A stretch of DNA of 64,000 nt from Echinometra lucunter (GCA_029962745.1 CM057154.1:21737585-21801584); one strand, 5' to 3'. Shown: positions 31,966 to 44,070, counted from the first letter of the stretch. Translations and numbers: made by a program. Notes: generated from the letters alone by a model not told the origin.

Positions 31966-32758
31966 ATATATGTAAATGAATGTAGAGAAAAATTAGGTAT
32001 TTGATTAACACGCTCTTTAACACAACTAGAAAGCTGATTACAATACTGCAAAATGTATTGTCATGGGGAGGGGGGGCAAAATAACCCCCACCCCCAAATG
32101 AAGGAAGCATCTACCCCTTTTTGCATAGATGATGAACAGAATTTCTAAATACTGAAAGACAATGCATCTAATTAATATGAGGGAGCATAGCCTACGAAGA
32201 AGAAAACTTTCATTAATCAATGCTGAAAGTTTGCATTCAGAGCACTAATGTGCCTATTTTACATTTTTACATGCTTGTATATAGCGCAATCTTATGATCC
32301 GAAATATCTTTCTCTTTTGTGCAGAGGGCCCACTGATTTTATCCCCCCCCCCCCCTTTCTGGTACCTATGCCCACCACAGACAGGAAGAGAGACTAAACC
32401 CTGCAAATCAAGGATAAAACAATTATATTCTTACAATACGATCAAAGTCCCATCCCTGAATAGTGAGCCTAAAACATAATAAGTACAGTATACCAGTACG
32501 CTAACTGCCACTAATCCTGTTGAAAAAGAAGTCTAAATCTGACAAAATAAAACTAAAAATTCTCCTGCTAAACACCACATGCAAAATGAAAGTTTAAAAT
32601 GGAAACCAAGAAGAAATAAGGAAGCATGCTCACTTGCTCTCTACTGCACCAAAATGAAAAAAAAAGAAGCAAAGTAAGCACTTTAACTCATATAAAAAGA
32701 ATATCAACAATGTAAAACATATACATGTTTAAACCGCATGAAAGATGTTGATATTTAC

Positions 32759-32823
32759 CATTAATCCCTTGATGGAAAGAGAAGTGTGTTTTTCTCCAGC
32801 GACACAAAATGGACCAACCTCAC
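32759..32823 (-). other. Candidate non-coding first exon of the TLR, unit C copy
   Basis: 65 bp with AG/GTGAGG at one border and AATG/GTAAAT at the other, 1.97 kb from the TLR remnant start. It is nearly identical to the unit A copy. It is retained although the receptor is lost, which fits passive duplication and also leaves open that transcription still starts here. Confidence 0.4.
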
Positions 32824-33450
32824 CTACAGAACAGCACAGGCAAAATGAAAGTCAAAATGGAAACATAGATGCCATCAGTAAGCAATTTTCAATTAGACAA
32901 TTACTCTTCAACTTCTGCACCGAAATGAAATGAAATTAACACTCCAAGGGACCCATACTTCCTGGAATATAAAGAAAGTCAACAGCTAAGATACCAAGTT
33001 TTGCTTTCGATTGATCAATCTTTTATGTAAGTACAACAAAAACAACAATTGTGAAGCTAAAAAGGTCATTTCTCCTTGTCATAATGGCTTTCATTGTCTC
33101 TATAGTTTTCTTTTTTCTTAACATTCCTGAAAACATGATTCCATCCCCTCCACAAACAAAACACACAACCACACCTATGAAATCAAATACCAATAAAAGA
33201 ACCTTCTCATTTTTCACTTTTCTGAGAAGGAAATAACGAAAAGGGTGTCAAAAAAGGAAATCAAACTTGGATGAAAGATCAAGTAACAATTTACTTTATA
33301 TGTATACATATAATAATGATGATGAGTGTGGATGCTTTGTTTCAGGTGTGGATTATACGAATTTCCAGGGGGTTTTTTTCATACAGAACCTTTCCTCGTT
33401 TCTTCATATTTCATCAGAGGAATTTATATTTGTTATATTTCACCAATCAA

Positions 33451-35667
33451 CAGTGATGTGTCCGAGTCAAGTCAGTCCGAGTCCAGCCTTCCGAGTCCGA
33501 GTCCGAGTCCGAGACTGAGTTCGAGTCTGGCCTTCCGAGTCCGAGTCCTGCATGTCCGAGTCCGAGTCGGAGTCCGAGTCCGGCACATGTGCGAATATAT
33601 TACATCCTAGTTAGAAAAACCAGTTAAAACCATTTGGATTTCAACTGGTGTAAACTGGAATCAACTGGTACCAGTTGAATCCATTTGACCGAACTGGTAG
33701 GCTATATGTACCAGTTTATTCAGCTGGTTTCAACTGGAAATTACTTGTTCACATTAGACATCAGTTTATTCCAGTTGAAACCAATGGAATAAACTGGCAC
33801 ACTCTGAACTTTGCCAGTCAATTCCAGTTGAAACTAGTGGAATAAACTGGACAGATTTTATACCAGTTCAAAACCACTGGACACAACTGGCAGATTTACC
33901 ATTCGATTCCACCTGAAAGTAATGAAATAAACTGGCATATTAAAATATAAAAGTTGATTCCAGTTGAAACCAGTTGGAAAGTTCCCAGTTTGATTTAACT
34001 GGTTTCATTGGATTTTATTAGTTTTAAGAGGAAATAAACAAAGTTGGATGAATTAAGACCATTATTTTTTTTTCCATTTGTAAAAACGTAGGATATATTC
34101 CACTGTTGAAACCAAAGCTGGAGCTAATATCCAGTTTAAATCATTTCCAGTTGAAACCACTATATTTAACTGGTGACTACCTATTGTTGAATCCCGTAGA
34201 AAACTACCAGTTGAATATCAGTTGAAACCAGTTAATTTGCAAAAGTGACTATTGGATTTGTGCAGATTCATATTGTAATGTAATATATTTGAATTTTCAG
34301 CATATTTCTTAATCACTAATTATTTAGTCTTGTGTAATACATTTCCAAAATACAAAGAAAATAAAATCAACAATCATTATGACATTACATCAATTTGTAT
34401 CAATAGCAGGTAATCAAACATGAACGAGGAAATACTAACCAGAACCTAAAGTGCATTCATTTATATACAAGTATATGAGGAATAGACTTGTCACTATTGT
34501 GTACATGTAAGTCTTCTTGCCCTTTACATTAATTTGACAGACTGAGGCAAACCAGTATTTCCATATCGTTGTCATTGTACATTGCACTAACAAGCATGAT
34601 AGAACAATTAGTATAATATTAGTACCAGTTACCAATTAAGTTTCATAACTGAAGCTAATTTGTTGTAAATGGTCATAACTGGTTCCAATTGGTATTCAGG
34701 TAAAGAATCCAGTAAGGACCAGTTCAGACAACTGGAAATAGTTCCAGTTGATACCAGTTAAGTGAACTAGTTTCAATATGGGAATTGGTATACTGGTCCT
34801 AACCGATACCAGTTGATTCCAGAAAAATAAACTGGTTCCAATATGGACATTGGTATACTGGTCCTAACTGGTACCAGTTGAACCAATACTTCCAACTGGT
34901 AGGGCCTACCAGTTGAAAACTGGTATTCCAACTGGGACCACCAGTTGAAATTTCTCAAGTGGAAACCAGTTGATTCCAGTATACCAATTCCCATATTAAA
35001 TTGGTATACTGGAATCAACTGGTTCACTTAACTGGTACCAGTTCCAGTTGCCTTGATCTGGGCCTTATAAACCTTTTTTTTAACCTGGGATAGGAATCAA
35101 TTACAAATAAGTTTCTTATTCAAAATATCTGTAGTTACTAAAGAATCAATTCAAATGAATCAACAATCATTGAATTAAAGAATATTAACGCACAAAATAA
35201 ATGCAAGACGAAAGTATGTAGGCCTAGATGACTTTAGTTTGTGTCCAAATACGATAATCTTTGATTGCGAAGACATGCTCAAACAGTTCAATGAAGTCCA
35301 GAAAAAAATCTTGACAAATCAGAAAAATAAAAACCGGAAAACGCAATGCCCTGAAGAAAATGGTTCAATAGTTGAGATACAGCTCTATGACGGTAGTCCA
35401 GATTCTGCACGATTTTTTTTCCATCCATCTTAAATATGCACACATCATGTGGCGCTATGCCTCAGACCGCGATACTCGTACCTCACTGATTCACTTACTG
35501 CGAAAACGGGTGTGTGTAACACCGTTTGGATATTAGCGCCAAAATTCCCCAGACTCGTGCAGGACTCGTCGCCGAGTCCGAGTCCGAGTTCGAGTCATGA
35601 ACCTTCGAGTCCGAGTCCGAGTCCGGCCCAAGCGGACTCGAGTCCGGACTCAAGTCACACACCACTG
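33451..35667. mobile_element. hAT-like element with (GAGTCC)n ends and AACTGG core, unit C copy
   Basis: The perfect 8-bp duplication CCAATCAA lies at 33443-33450 and 35668-35675. Termini are CAGTGATGTG and CACACCACTG. It is 2217 bp long; the unit A copy is longer by the nested THAP-bearing element. The (GAGTCC)n arrays and the AACTGG/CCAGTT core are collinear with unit A, so the insertion predates A/C duplication. Confidence 0.93.
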
Positions 35668-36372
35668 CCAATCAAGAAGGTTTACATGTTTAAAATGTAA
35701 CTAGAAATATCACTTTAGGTGATTAATACCTCCGCCCCAGTGAGTGTGCTGTATTTCATTTATGAGCATTGCTCGAAAAAATGAGGAAGTATGAGTAATG
35801 ACAATCTTATGAGATTGATTGTTCAGTAAAACTGATTTTCAATATCTGGGTAATTGTTCAAGGAAAACCTTCTACTCTCTGATTTCAGATTTTGGCATTA
35901 TTCATCTATTATCATGAAAAACTAGATGCAAAATAACCTGTCGATTATGTAAGGAAAGTGCATACAAACACTGTAACCGGGATGGGGAGAAGTATCATCA
36001 TATCGTTCACTGATATACTACCACTCCTCAATATGGCGATTTGTTTCCTATGGTCTTCTGCTTTCTCCCTTGTTTCAGATATGACCGTATCTGGATATAT
36101 ATACTGCTCTCAGGACAGAAATGGGACAAGTTTTCCCTTTTAAAATTATTGTGGTGGAAATTAGTTGTAAACGAAAAATCACAAAATTCAGAAAGGTTTA
36201 TTACTAACAAAGGCATACAATATTTAGATATGTTGCAGTACTGATGGCAAGGGAGGGGACTTTGTTTTTGTACATGCTTGGGTAGTTACCTTTCCTGTGG
36301 AAAATATATGTTACAAAATTAAATGCTGTCACCGAGTTTCTTGTGTATTATTTGAACTTCGTGAATCCTCGA

Positions 36373-36582
36373 CGGGCGTCAACCAGGCGACATGTCCCCA
36401 AAATCTTTTAAGGTTGAGGGACACAATACGGTATGTTTCTCCCCCCCCCCCCCAATTTAAAGCTTTGGATCTTTTCCTTTTTACTTGTCAGAAATTTTTA
36501 GTGCATGTTCCCCCCCCCACAAAAAAACCTGATAACTCATTTTTTAGTGTTCCCCTAAAATACAAAACGAATTTACGCCCCT
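36373..36582. mobile_element. Poly-C element with GGGCGT ends, unit C copy
   Basis: Collinear with the element at 18669-18893 but with C runs of about 13 and 9. The length change in homopolymers is the main difference between the two copies. Confidence 0.5.
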
Positions 36583-36669
36583 ATCCATAATTGTGCACTA
36601 AGGCCGTGTCACTTTCATTTATTTTTGCCTATTGCCTTTTTACTTGCTGAATTTTGTTCCACACTTTCA

Positions 36670-36945
36670 TTATATATATATATATATATATATGCGTGTT
36701 TGTTTGTGTGGGTGTGTGTGAGGGGTGTGTGGGGTGTGCTTGTGTGTGAGAGAGAGGAGAGAGAGAGAGAGAGAGAGCAAGAGAGTATAAGAAACGGAGA
36801 TAATAAGTGAAACAGGGGGGTGCAACAACAAGTGTAAATCAGTTGTGATTTCTTGTCCTATTACTATGACTGGCATTACTCTATCACTTAAAATGATTAA
36901 ACATTAAGTGAGAGAAGGAGAGAGAGAGAGAGAGAGAGAGCAAGA
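36670..36945. repeat. (TA)n, (GTGGG)n and (GA)n microsatellites
   Basis: Unit C equivalents of 18977-19262 with different tract lengths and an extra TGTGTGAGGGGTGTGTGGGG segment. They are hypervariable markers between otherwise similar duplicates. Confidence 0.85.
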
Positions 36946-37215
36946 GAGCACAAGAAATGAAGATAATAAGTGAAACTTGGGGGCGGAATTTCAAGTGTAG
37001 TTGTGATTTCTTGTCCTATTACTGTGACGGGTATTACTCTATCACTTACATTAGACATGGTCAAACATTAGGTGAGAAAGCAGAGAGAGGAAAACGACAC
37101 GCGAGAAAGAAAGAGAGGGAGAGCAAAAGGGAGAGGATATTCAAAATGATGACCACTGTTTAGATGCAGCAGTGAAACATTCTCAAAGAATAACATTGTT
37201 CCCTATAAATATTTG

Positions 37216-37449
37216 TAAGTTTGTTTGTTTGTTTGCTTGAAATTTATTTCTGCGTTCCACATGTTCAACACAGTACAACATAATCAATTATTACATAGAT
37301 TTTCATATATATACATTTTAGATACACGTATCATTTACAATCTCTTTCTGAATATAAAAAAAGTATATGAAAAATATTATTTAACTGAATTTCAGAACGC
37401 AGGAGACCGTCGTCATGAGCGATCTGCTTGATGTTGACGACGGCCAAGA
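37216..37449 (-). mobile_element. Short retroelement insertion with (TTTG)n tail, unit C only
   Basis: Unit A is continuous here (19545-19560, ATATTTGTGAGTGACGATC). Unit C has about 235 extra bases beginning AAGTTTGTTTGTTTGTTTGC, so in the reverse sense the insert ends in a (CAAA)n tail as LINE/SINE copies do. A hairpin, GACCGTCGTCATGAG..TTGACGACGGCC, lies near its 5' end. The small ORFs across it have no known motif. Confidence 0.6.
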
Positions 37450-37584
37450 AGTGACGATCAAGACTTCATGCTCAGGCATAAGCAGAAAAACTAAATCAAA
37501 TACTCAATTTGAGATATCTGAAAACGAAAATCATACGCATTCCCATACAGAAAACTCGAGGAAATGGCTCTGCAATATTCGGAC

Positions 37585-38134
37585 CCCGTCGTTTCACTTC
37601 CAGGTACCCGTTTTATTACCACAATTATTGTGAGATGGCGCTAAACCACAATCACACAGCTACTTGATAGAGAACTCGCTATCGACAAAATACCAAGCTG
37701 GTTGACTATAAGTGCATGCAATTCAACTGATTTCTGCACAAAGCTTATTGTAAGCCTTAAAGTGACATTCTTAATACCACTGGGGAAAAAAATCCTTAAG
37801 TCAAATTCAGTTTTCAAATGGGTACAAAAAAATGTATGAAAAGTTCTGCGAATTTCGATCGAGTTCACTAGTAGTATTTATTTTCAATTTTTCGTTCAAT
37901 TAAAAAAAGTACATGCCTGCACTTGACATGGTCCACCCATCTCACATTTCTCTTCTGTTTTAGTTGCTCTTAATCTCTCTTTCTCTCTCTCTCTGTCTAT
38001 TTCTTTCTCTCCTTCTACTATTTTCCCTTATATCTTTTCCCCTACTTCATTCTATTTATGAGATAGTTTGTGGTTTAGCGCCATCTCACAATAATTGTGG
38101 TAATAAAACGGGTACCTGGAAGTGAAACGACGGG
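37585..38134. mobile_element. Foldback MITE, intact copy at the C/D boundary
   Basis: About 65-bp inverted arms, left CCCGTCGTTTCACTTCCAGG continuing to GGCGCTAAACC, right the exact inverse ending GTGAAACGACGGG. The middle has (TCTC)n at 37975-37995. The same element sits at the A/B boundary and at the start of unit A, so all three unit boundaries fall in it. Confidence 0.85.
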
Positions 38135-38619
38135 TGATTTTTATGCATTTCCGCTTTTTAACTTGAATTATTAAACTGTTTCACTATTTGTTAATGTTTA
38201 CTCTTCTTACAACAGTTAGTTTTACTGCTGATTTATATTTGATTAAATTTGTTTGTTAGCATGATTGAATCTAATTTTTTCTATTTTTTGTATTACATTT
38301 TTATCTGTTCAGGACCAGGATGTAAAACAAAATGTTCTGTATCCTTGTCATCCTGATTAAATATATTTCAATAAAAGTAACAAATAATAAAAATATATGA
38401 AAATGAAAAAAAATGGAAAACAAATCAGTGTCAATGGGGGTAGGAAAAAAAAGAGGAGACAAAGAAAAAGAGGCAAGTAGTGCTGAGGGGGAATGCAGGA
38501 AATTTAGCATAGTCACGGAGGGCGGGAAAGAGAGTAGCCAACTCTCGTGGAAAATTTTGATGATCATATCCCGGTGGCGGCTTATAAGTTTTTATGCCCC
38601 ACCCTAACCCCCCTCTCTT

Positions 38620-38825
38620 TCCTTCACAAACACAATCTCTCTCTATATATATCTCTCTCTCTCTTTATTTCACTCTATCTTTCTCTCTTTATCTTTCTTT
38701 CTATTTCTTTCTATTTCTTTCTATTTCTTTCTATTTCTTTCTCTCTCTCTCTTTCTTTCTCTCTATCTTTCTCTATTTCTCACTTACTCTCCCTATCTCT
38801 CCCCCTCTCTCCCTCTCTCTTTTCT
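38620..38825. repeat. CT-rich microsatellite tract
   Basis: (CTTT)n, (TCTC)n and four TTTCTTTCTA repeats at 38640-38825. The Leu/Ser/Phe-rich ORFs on the plus strand are translations of this tract. Equivalent, shorter tracts are at 10610-10720 and 23015-23155. Confidence 0.85.
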
Positions 38826-38834
38826 TTATTTCAG

Positions 38835-38996
38835 GGGAGTGTTTCATGAAGTGTCTTGCCAGTGATTTTTACTGACAATGATTTTTACTGACAAATTTGC
38901 TCTTAGCCAATCAGATGCAAGGACTTCAGTGTCTTAAAACAGTCGTCAGTAAAAGTTACTGACAAGACACTTTGTAATGTTCCTAAAACGCTCCCC
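38835..38996. mobile_element. MITE of the GGGG-GTTTCATGAA family, copy 3
   Basis: Nearly identical to 23163-23324 and at the same place relative to the TLR, flanked by AG on both sides. Confidence 0.88.
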
Positions 38997-38999
38997 AGA

Positions 39000-40657
39000 C
39001 CCTCTCTACTCCCTCTTCGTTCTTTCTCCCCGATCATTTTTCAACCATGAACAAAGGATCAATGCACATCATAAATCTATTTCGCATAAACTGGCAAGTT
39101 ACACAAAGTAATCTCTTCTTTACAGAATCGTGGTTTCCTTTACTGGGTGAGAAACAATTTCAGTGTGAATCACAATACAATAATACAATAATAGTTGCAT
39201 GTGGATAACTAATATTGTATTGCAAAGCAAAGTGATATATGCCAATCAAATTATAATCATTATCATTCTATCATTGTCATTTCTGGTCATTGTTTACTGT
39301 ACATTTCCAAAATACACATGTCTATTTTGTTTAACTATAATATATCATTTTATTTCATTCATTTATACACCAGAACAGCAAATTATTTCCATAAAGCCTT
39401 TCATATTTCAGAATCATTATGAAAACCAATAGTTAAGAATTATAAAGACAAAATAACATTGGACATCAATATTTTATATGAAGTAAATAATGTTTCCTGT
39501 ATTGTGGAGAAAACTTTATAAAGCAAATAATGTGAATCAGGTTCCCAAACACAGCATCATTAACAATGACAAGAAAAAAAGACATAAAACATAATCTTAA
39601 TAAGCAGGTGAACCTTATTACAGCAATACCCCACAGGCGCACTTTTTTTTTTCTTTACTACAAGCTTTTTGCTTCCATAGATGCAATCGGCAAGCATTCA
39701 TTTATCAAAAAGGCACAATTCTGCTTATTTGGTTTGGCTTTGCATTTGTTTTTGTTGTAGTTTTCTGAACTTCTTATTCACACAAGCTATTACTTTAATA
39801 TTTTCAGAAAACTAAATATCTTAAGGAGAAGTAATTCGAATGTTTGAATGTGGGTGTGTGTATGACATGGTTTGCAAAAGCAACAACTTTGTTATATATT
39901 TAAATATTATTATCATTTCAATAATAATAATAATAACAATAATAATAATAATAATAATAATAATAGAAATAATAATAATAATAATAACAATATTAATGAG
40001 AGTAATAATAATGATAATATTAATGACAGTAACAATAACAAGAAGAAGAAGAAAAAAAAAAGAAGAAGAAGAAGAAGAAAAAGAAGAAAAAGAAGAGGAA
40101 GAAGAAATTAGAATAGTGCATTCCATAAAAACTTCCAATGCGCTTTACAATATTGTAAGATAAGCACTTGGAGAGTCCATTTCTATCACCTTACATTGTT
40201 AAGAACACATTGCAATGCATTTAGATTACTTATTTACGAAATTACGCAGCATTAATTTCAACACTCTTCAAACATTATACAGTGTGTCCCCCCCCCCCCT
40301 CAAAAAAAAAAGAGTTGGAAAAAGTCTCCTCAATTGAATACCCTCCAGAGTTTACATTACTCTCACCTCCGCTGATAAAAACTAGAACAAATACCGATTC
40401 TCGTCAAGTTCAAATTTTGCACCCTTTCACATAAGTTATTTTTGCTCACTCAAGCATAAATTATTTCGAACTTTTTGGATTGGATTTTGTAGGAGAGAGC
40501 CTAGGCTATCGCCGTGTATGAAAATTTCCTGTGAATATTTTGAAATGCTTAGATGACGAGAATTTTTCCAACTGTAAAACGTTTTTTTTTTTTTTTTTTT
40601 TTGGGGGGGACGCTTTGTATGTAAACAACAATGAGCAATAGAAAACGTAGATATACC
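39000..40657. other. 3' flank of the unit D TLR, with AAT/AAG microsatellites
   Basis: Collinear with the unit B flank. It contains (AAT)n at 39918-39985, AAG-rich sequence at 40038-40105, and a T/G run at 40580-40610 that differs strongly in length from unit B. No gene seen. Confidence 0.6.
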
Positions 40658-40659
40658 AG

Positions 40660-40818
40660 GGGGGCATTTCATGAAAGGACTTGTCGGATGTTTTATCCGA
40701 CAAAGTCTGTTTTATCCGACAGTTGCCATAGTAACAATGTTTCTCAGCCAATCAAAATCAAAGAAAGATGTCAGATCTGACAACTTGTCAGACAACAAAT
40801 GTTGATGAAACGCTCCCC
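40660..40818. mobile_element. MITE of the GGGG-CATTTCATGAAA family, copy 4, next to the TLR stop
   Basis: Ends GGGGCATTTCATGAAAG and GATGAAACGCTCCCC, with hairpins of GTCGGATGTTTTATCCGAC type and TCAGCCAATCAAAATC. AG flanks both sides. Unit B has the empty site CCAGACTGAGACATAAAAC at 24940-24958. It lies 26 bp past the TLR stop and would be transcribed as part of the 3' UTR. Confidence 0.9.
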
Positions 40819-40843
40819 AGATTGAGACATAAAACTTTATCAG

Positions 40844-43528
40844 CTACTCCGGTGGGATAACATTGTTCCATCTTGCATTGTCTCTTTGAAGGGTCAGCAG
40901 CAGTTCATCCCAGAAATACTCCTGTCCTCTCTCATCTTCCACCCACTCCAGATAGGCCCTTCGCTCACTCAAGTACAACCTCACCAGGAACGGAATCTCT
41001 GCATCAGGAATATCCTCCAGGAAGACCACTACCACATTCTCCAGTCGAGCATCGTTCACCTGCTCAAAGGCTACGCGGAATTTGATCATGAACCAGTTGT
41101 CTTTCACTGCGGCACGGCTGAGCAAGATGACTGACTTGAAGCTTTTCTCAATCACATAGAGTACTGCATCAAAGTAATGCATTCCAAGGATCAGATCGTC
41201 ATCACCGAATGCATTCCTGTTGAAGTTCGGAAGCCTTTCTTCAAGAACTGGTTTCAGGTATTCCACAACCCACTGCGCATCGTCCTCAAGGAACATGATG
41301 TTGAGATCAAATTCAAAGTCACCATGTTCCCTCGCATCTAATACTTCTTCATATCCCAACACAGCAAGCTTCAACAAATATAATTTGAACCTCACATACC
41401 AGCGATAACGATACAAAACAAATATTGATGCAATAAGTCCGATAGCTGCAAGCGGAACCAAACTCACGACAAATATATTCGGACCACAAAGTTCATTAGG
41501 ATTAAAAGTCAGTAATGGCTTGCCCTGCAGAGATGAAAGTGTTCCTGATCCTGTTGAACAAATTGTAACATTGAGGACATCTATTGGACCTTTCAACCAT
41601 TCCACAAGCCAAGTAAGCTCACAGTTACAAATGATTGGGTTGTTGGAAATGTCAATACTTCTTGCTGTAGCAAATATTGGTTCTAATGTACTGCGATTGA
41701 AATCTGTAAATTGATTAAAAGCTAAAAGTAATGTTTTCAAAGATGTAGTATTTGCAAATGTTCGACTGTCAAGATAATTAAGATCATTCCTCGTTAGACT
41801 GCATGTTAGTAGATGTTTAAGATCTATAAATAGGTTAGCAGGAAGTAGTTGAATATAATTGTATTCTAATTTAAGTGTATGAAGGGAGATTAGTCCATGG
41901 AAGGTCTCTGCTTGTATTATTTTAATCTGGCAGTTACTAAGATCAAGAAAATCTAACGCAGAAAGATTACGAAACTGTCCTGACACCAGCTCCATCACAG
42001 GATTGAGTTTTAAAGAGAGATATGTAAGATTACTCAAACCGTCAAACAGAGACAAGTTCCAATAGGAGTTCCACAGCTGAGAGAGCTTGACATCTGAATC
42101 AGTAATATCCAGTGATTGCAATGAACGGGTATATATGAAGGTTACTCCTGGCACCAAAAAATCTCCATACATAGTACGAGAAGTCAGGGATATTAGACTA
42201 GGTACAATCAAAGTAACGAAAGTGAGACTTGTGCCCGAAACATTCAAATACTGAATATTATAGAGGCCCGAGAAAGCTTCTGTACTAAAAAATCGCAGGT
42301 TAATATTATCAGCTAAGTCTAATATTGATAGACTAGCCAAACCTTGGAAAGTATCTGATACAATTTCACGCAACTCATTCCCACGCAAATACATCTCACG
42401 CAAATATGTTAAACTCCAAGTAGAGTTGGAAGGATTAATTTGCTCTATCTCACTGAATGTCAAATCAAGTATTTGAAGTCTTTTCGTTCCAAAAAAATAT
42501 TTTGGTTCCAACAAAGGGATAGCATTTCTTGATGATTTTAGTTCCAACAGAAAATGAAGGTCTGTAAAGATAGTAGCAATTTTATGACCAATTTCAACTG
42601 AACGAATGTGCAAAGAGAACAAAAGATGGTTTTCCAGAGGACGGAAGAAGTGTGGATCTAATATCCATTGTTGAAAAGAACCAATTGTCAGATGTTTGAT
42701 ATTTGACAAGGCAATCCCAGATATCAATTCATGCCATGTATCAAATTCTACCGCACTGCTTGAAAGGTGAATAAAAAACTGCACACTGAGAGATGCAAAA
42801 AAATTCGAGTCTATGAGCATTAATGGGTTAAATGACAAGTCAAGCTTATTGACATCACAGTCAAGTATGAATGTCTGATGCGTAAGTTTTCTGAAAAGAT
42901 TACTTCGAAGGGAAATTATATCAATGGTCTCTTGGCTCTCTGGATGACATACAATGTTAATATGGGTAATTGCATTATCATCTAAAATGAGAGTATGTAC
43001 TTGATTTAACTTCTGTACATATGTCATGTTTTGAGGGAACGACTTTAAATGGCAATTTTGAACTAAAATAGTGGACAAACTTTGACTCAAATTGATAATG
43101 TCTGCATGAAGGCTTTCAAGGAAAATATTACTAGATATATCTAGATGCAGAAGATACTTAAGTGGCTCAAAGGTTGCAGCTTCAATATTTTGAATATCAT
43201 TGTGACTAATATACAAGTGTGTTAACTGACGATATCTCAAAAATGAGGAATTAAAAAGCTCCTTAATTTTGTTGAAGCTCAGATGTAGTCTCTGAATGTC
43301 CGGTGAGAGATAATCTGGTATTCTTTGGAGCCTTAGACGTTCGCATATGACAGATCTGTTCTTTACATCTTCTACACATTTGCGTGCCGACTCATATTCT
43401 AGACGTGTTACTGGTGTCACTTGGTAATTTGTTTCTTCCTGCTGATATACGCTGACAGATGCAGCGTGAAGAGTCCACGTCAACAGCAAGAGAAGAGTCA
43501 AAGATGCCATCATGGTGTACATAGTCAT
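40844..43528 (-). CDS. Toll-like receptor, single-exon, intact (unit D)
   Basis: An 894-residue receptor on the minus strand, starting at the ATG at 43526-43528; TGA and TAA stops lie in frame shortly upstream, which fixes this as the longest possible form, with MMASL at residues 6-10 as an alternative. Layout is as in the unit B gene: leader (about 6-24), LRRNT cysteines C51 and C62, about 20 LRRs, LRRCT from about 630, membrane segment near 686-707, TIR from 736 to the end. It has an extra QNMTYV-type insertion in an early LRR compared with unit B. From the NLSLFDGLSNL repeat to the C-terminus the two proteins are about 95% alike, and the TIRs differ only at an Ala/Val and a Thr/Ala. The outer LRRs are only about two-thirds alike. 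The BB loop again lacks Pro. Ligand and adaptor use are unknown. Confidence 0.97.
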   Translation of the reverse strand: MTMYTMMASLTLLLLLTWTLHAASVSVYQQEETNYQVTPVTRLEYESARKCVEDVKNRSVICERLRLQRIPDYLSPDIQRLHLSFNKIKELFNSSFLRYRQLTHLYISHNDIQNIEAATFEPLKYLLHLDISSNIFLESLHADIINLSQSLSTILVQNCHLKSFPQNMTYVQKLNQVHTLILDDNAITHINIVCHPESQETIDIISLRSNLFRKLTHQTFILDCDVNKLDLSFNPLMLIDSNFFASLSVQFFIHLSSSAVEFDTWHELISGIALSNIKHLTIGSFQQWILDPHFFRPLENHLLFSLHIRSVEIGHKIATIFTDLHFLLELKSSRNAIPLLEPKYFFGTKRLQILDLTFSEIEQINPSNSTWSLTYLREMYLRGNELREIVSDTFQGLASLSILDLADNINLRFFSTEAFSGLYNIQYLNVSGTSLTFVTLIVPSLISLTSRTMYGDFLVPGVTFIYTRSLQSLDITDSDVKLSQLWNSYWNLSLFDGLSNLTYLSLKLNPVMELVSGQFRNLSALDFLDLSNCQIKIIQAETFHGLISLHTLKLEYNYIQLLPANLFIDLKHLLTCSLTRNDLNYLDSRTFANTTSLKTLLLAFNQFTDFNRSTLEPIFATARSIDISNNPIICNCELTWLVEWLKGPIDVLNVTICSTGSGTLSSLQGKPLLTFNPNELCGPNIFVVSLVPLAAIGLIASIFVLYRYRWYVRFKLYLLKLAVLGYEEVLDAREHGDFEFDLNIMFLEDDAQWVVEYLKPVLEERLPNFNRNAFGDDDLILGMHYFDAVLYVIEKSFKSVILLSRAAVKDNWFMIKFRVAFEQVNDARLENVVVVFLEDIPDAEIPFLVRLYLSERRAYLEWVEDERGQEYFWDELLLTLQRDNARWNNVIPPE

Positions 43529-43696
43529 TAATAAGGCTACCTGTAGTTATCAAAATGAATGATTTATTCTTGTAGTCTACATATCACCAAAGAAAATTAA
43601 TCATTTTCAGATTATTACCTTAAGGTAAGCAAAACCATTTAACTCAAGCAAGATGAATACTCCACTGTAATGCTAACAACTGTGAAACTACCCTCC
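43529..43696. other. 5' flank of the unit D TLR
   Basis: A possible acceptor, TTTTGATAACTACAG on the minus strand, ends at 43541, 12 bp before the ATG, matching the position in unit B. About 1 kb of backbone present in units A-C (including the GGCACAAAGGAGGG segment) is missing here. Confidence 0.5.
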
Positions 43697-43880
43697 TAGA
43701 AAAATATGCCATCCACTTAGAACAATTTTCTGTCCCATATTTGGAACCCTACAGGAAAGGAGTTCTATAAATTGTTCTTATGTTTTCATGAATCCCAAAA
43801 GGTTTGGTGTACAACCAATAATGGTTCTGAAGACCCCTTCATAGAACCCTTTGGATAACCTTTCAAAAGAAAAAAGTGTA
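43697..43880. mobile_element. Diverged MITE of the CTCTTAGAAAAA type
   Basis: It aligns with 13083-13280 (TCCCATATTTGGAACCCTAC, AGTTCTATAAATTGTTCTTA, CAAAAGGTTTGGTGTACAA) but is truncated at its right end, where another foldback element follows. Confidence 0.6.
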
Positions 43881-43883
43881 AAC

Positions 43884-44070
43884 TCTCAAAAACGATTCGT
43901 CAAAATAACCGATGTATTGGTGAATATGTGTCCAACCAAAAGTTGTTCAAAACCGACCCAAACTTTGTTGTTTTTCAATCAGTGACATCATATTGGTCAA
44001 AATTCACCAAAATTTTTGGTCAGATACATATTCACTAACACATTGGTTATTTTCACCAATCCTTTTTAGA
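43884..44070. mobile_element. Foldback MITE with AAAATAACCGATGTATTGG arms
   Basis: The left arm TCTCAAAAACGATTCGTCAA, continuing to GGTGAATATGTGTC, is matched in inverse by GATACATATTCACTAACACA and following bases to TTTTTAGA. The arms are diverged by about 20%. Non-coding. Confidence 0.7.

Larger units (their letters stand above)
30753..38065. repeat. TLR segmental duplication, unit C
   Basis: Collinear with 12110-20186 of unit A at high identity. It starts in the TLR signal-peptide codons and ends in the right arm of the foldback MITE. It lacks the THAP-bearing insertion of unit A and has its own insertion at 37216-37449. Confidence 0.87.
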
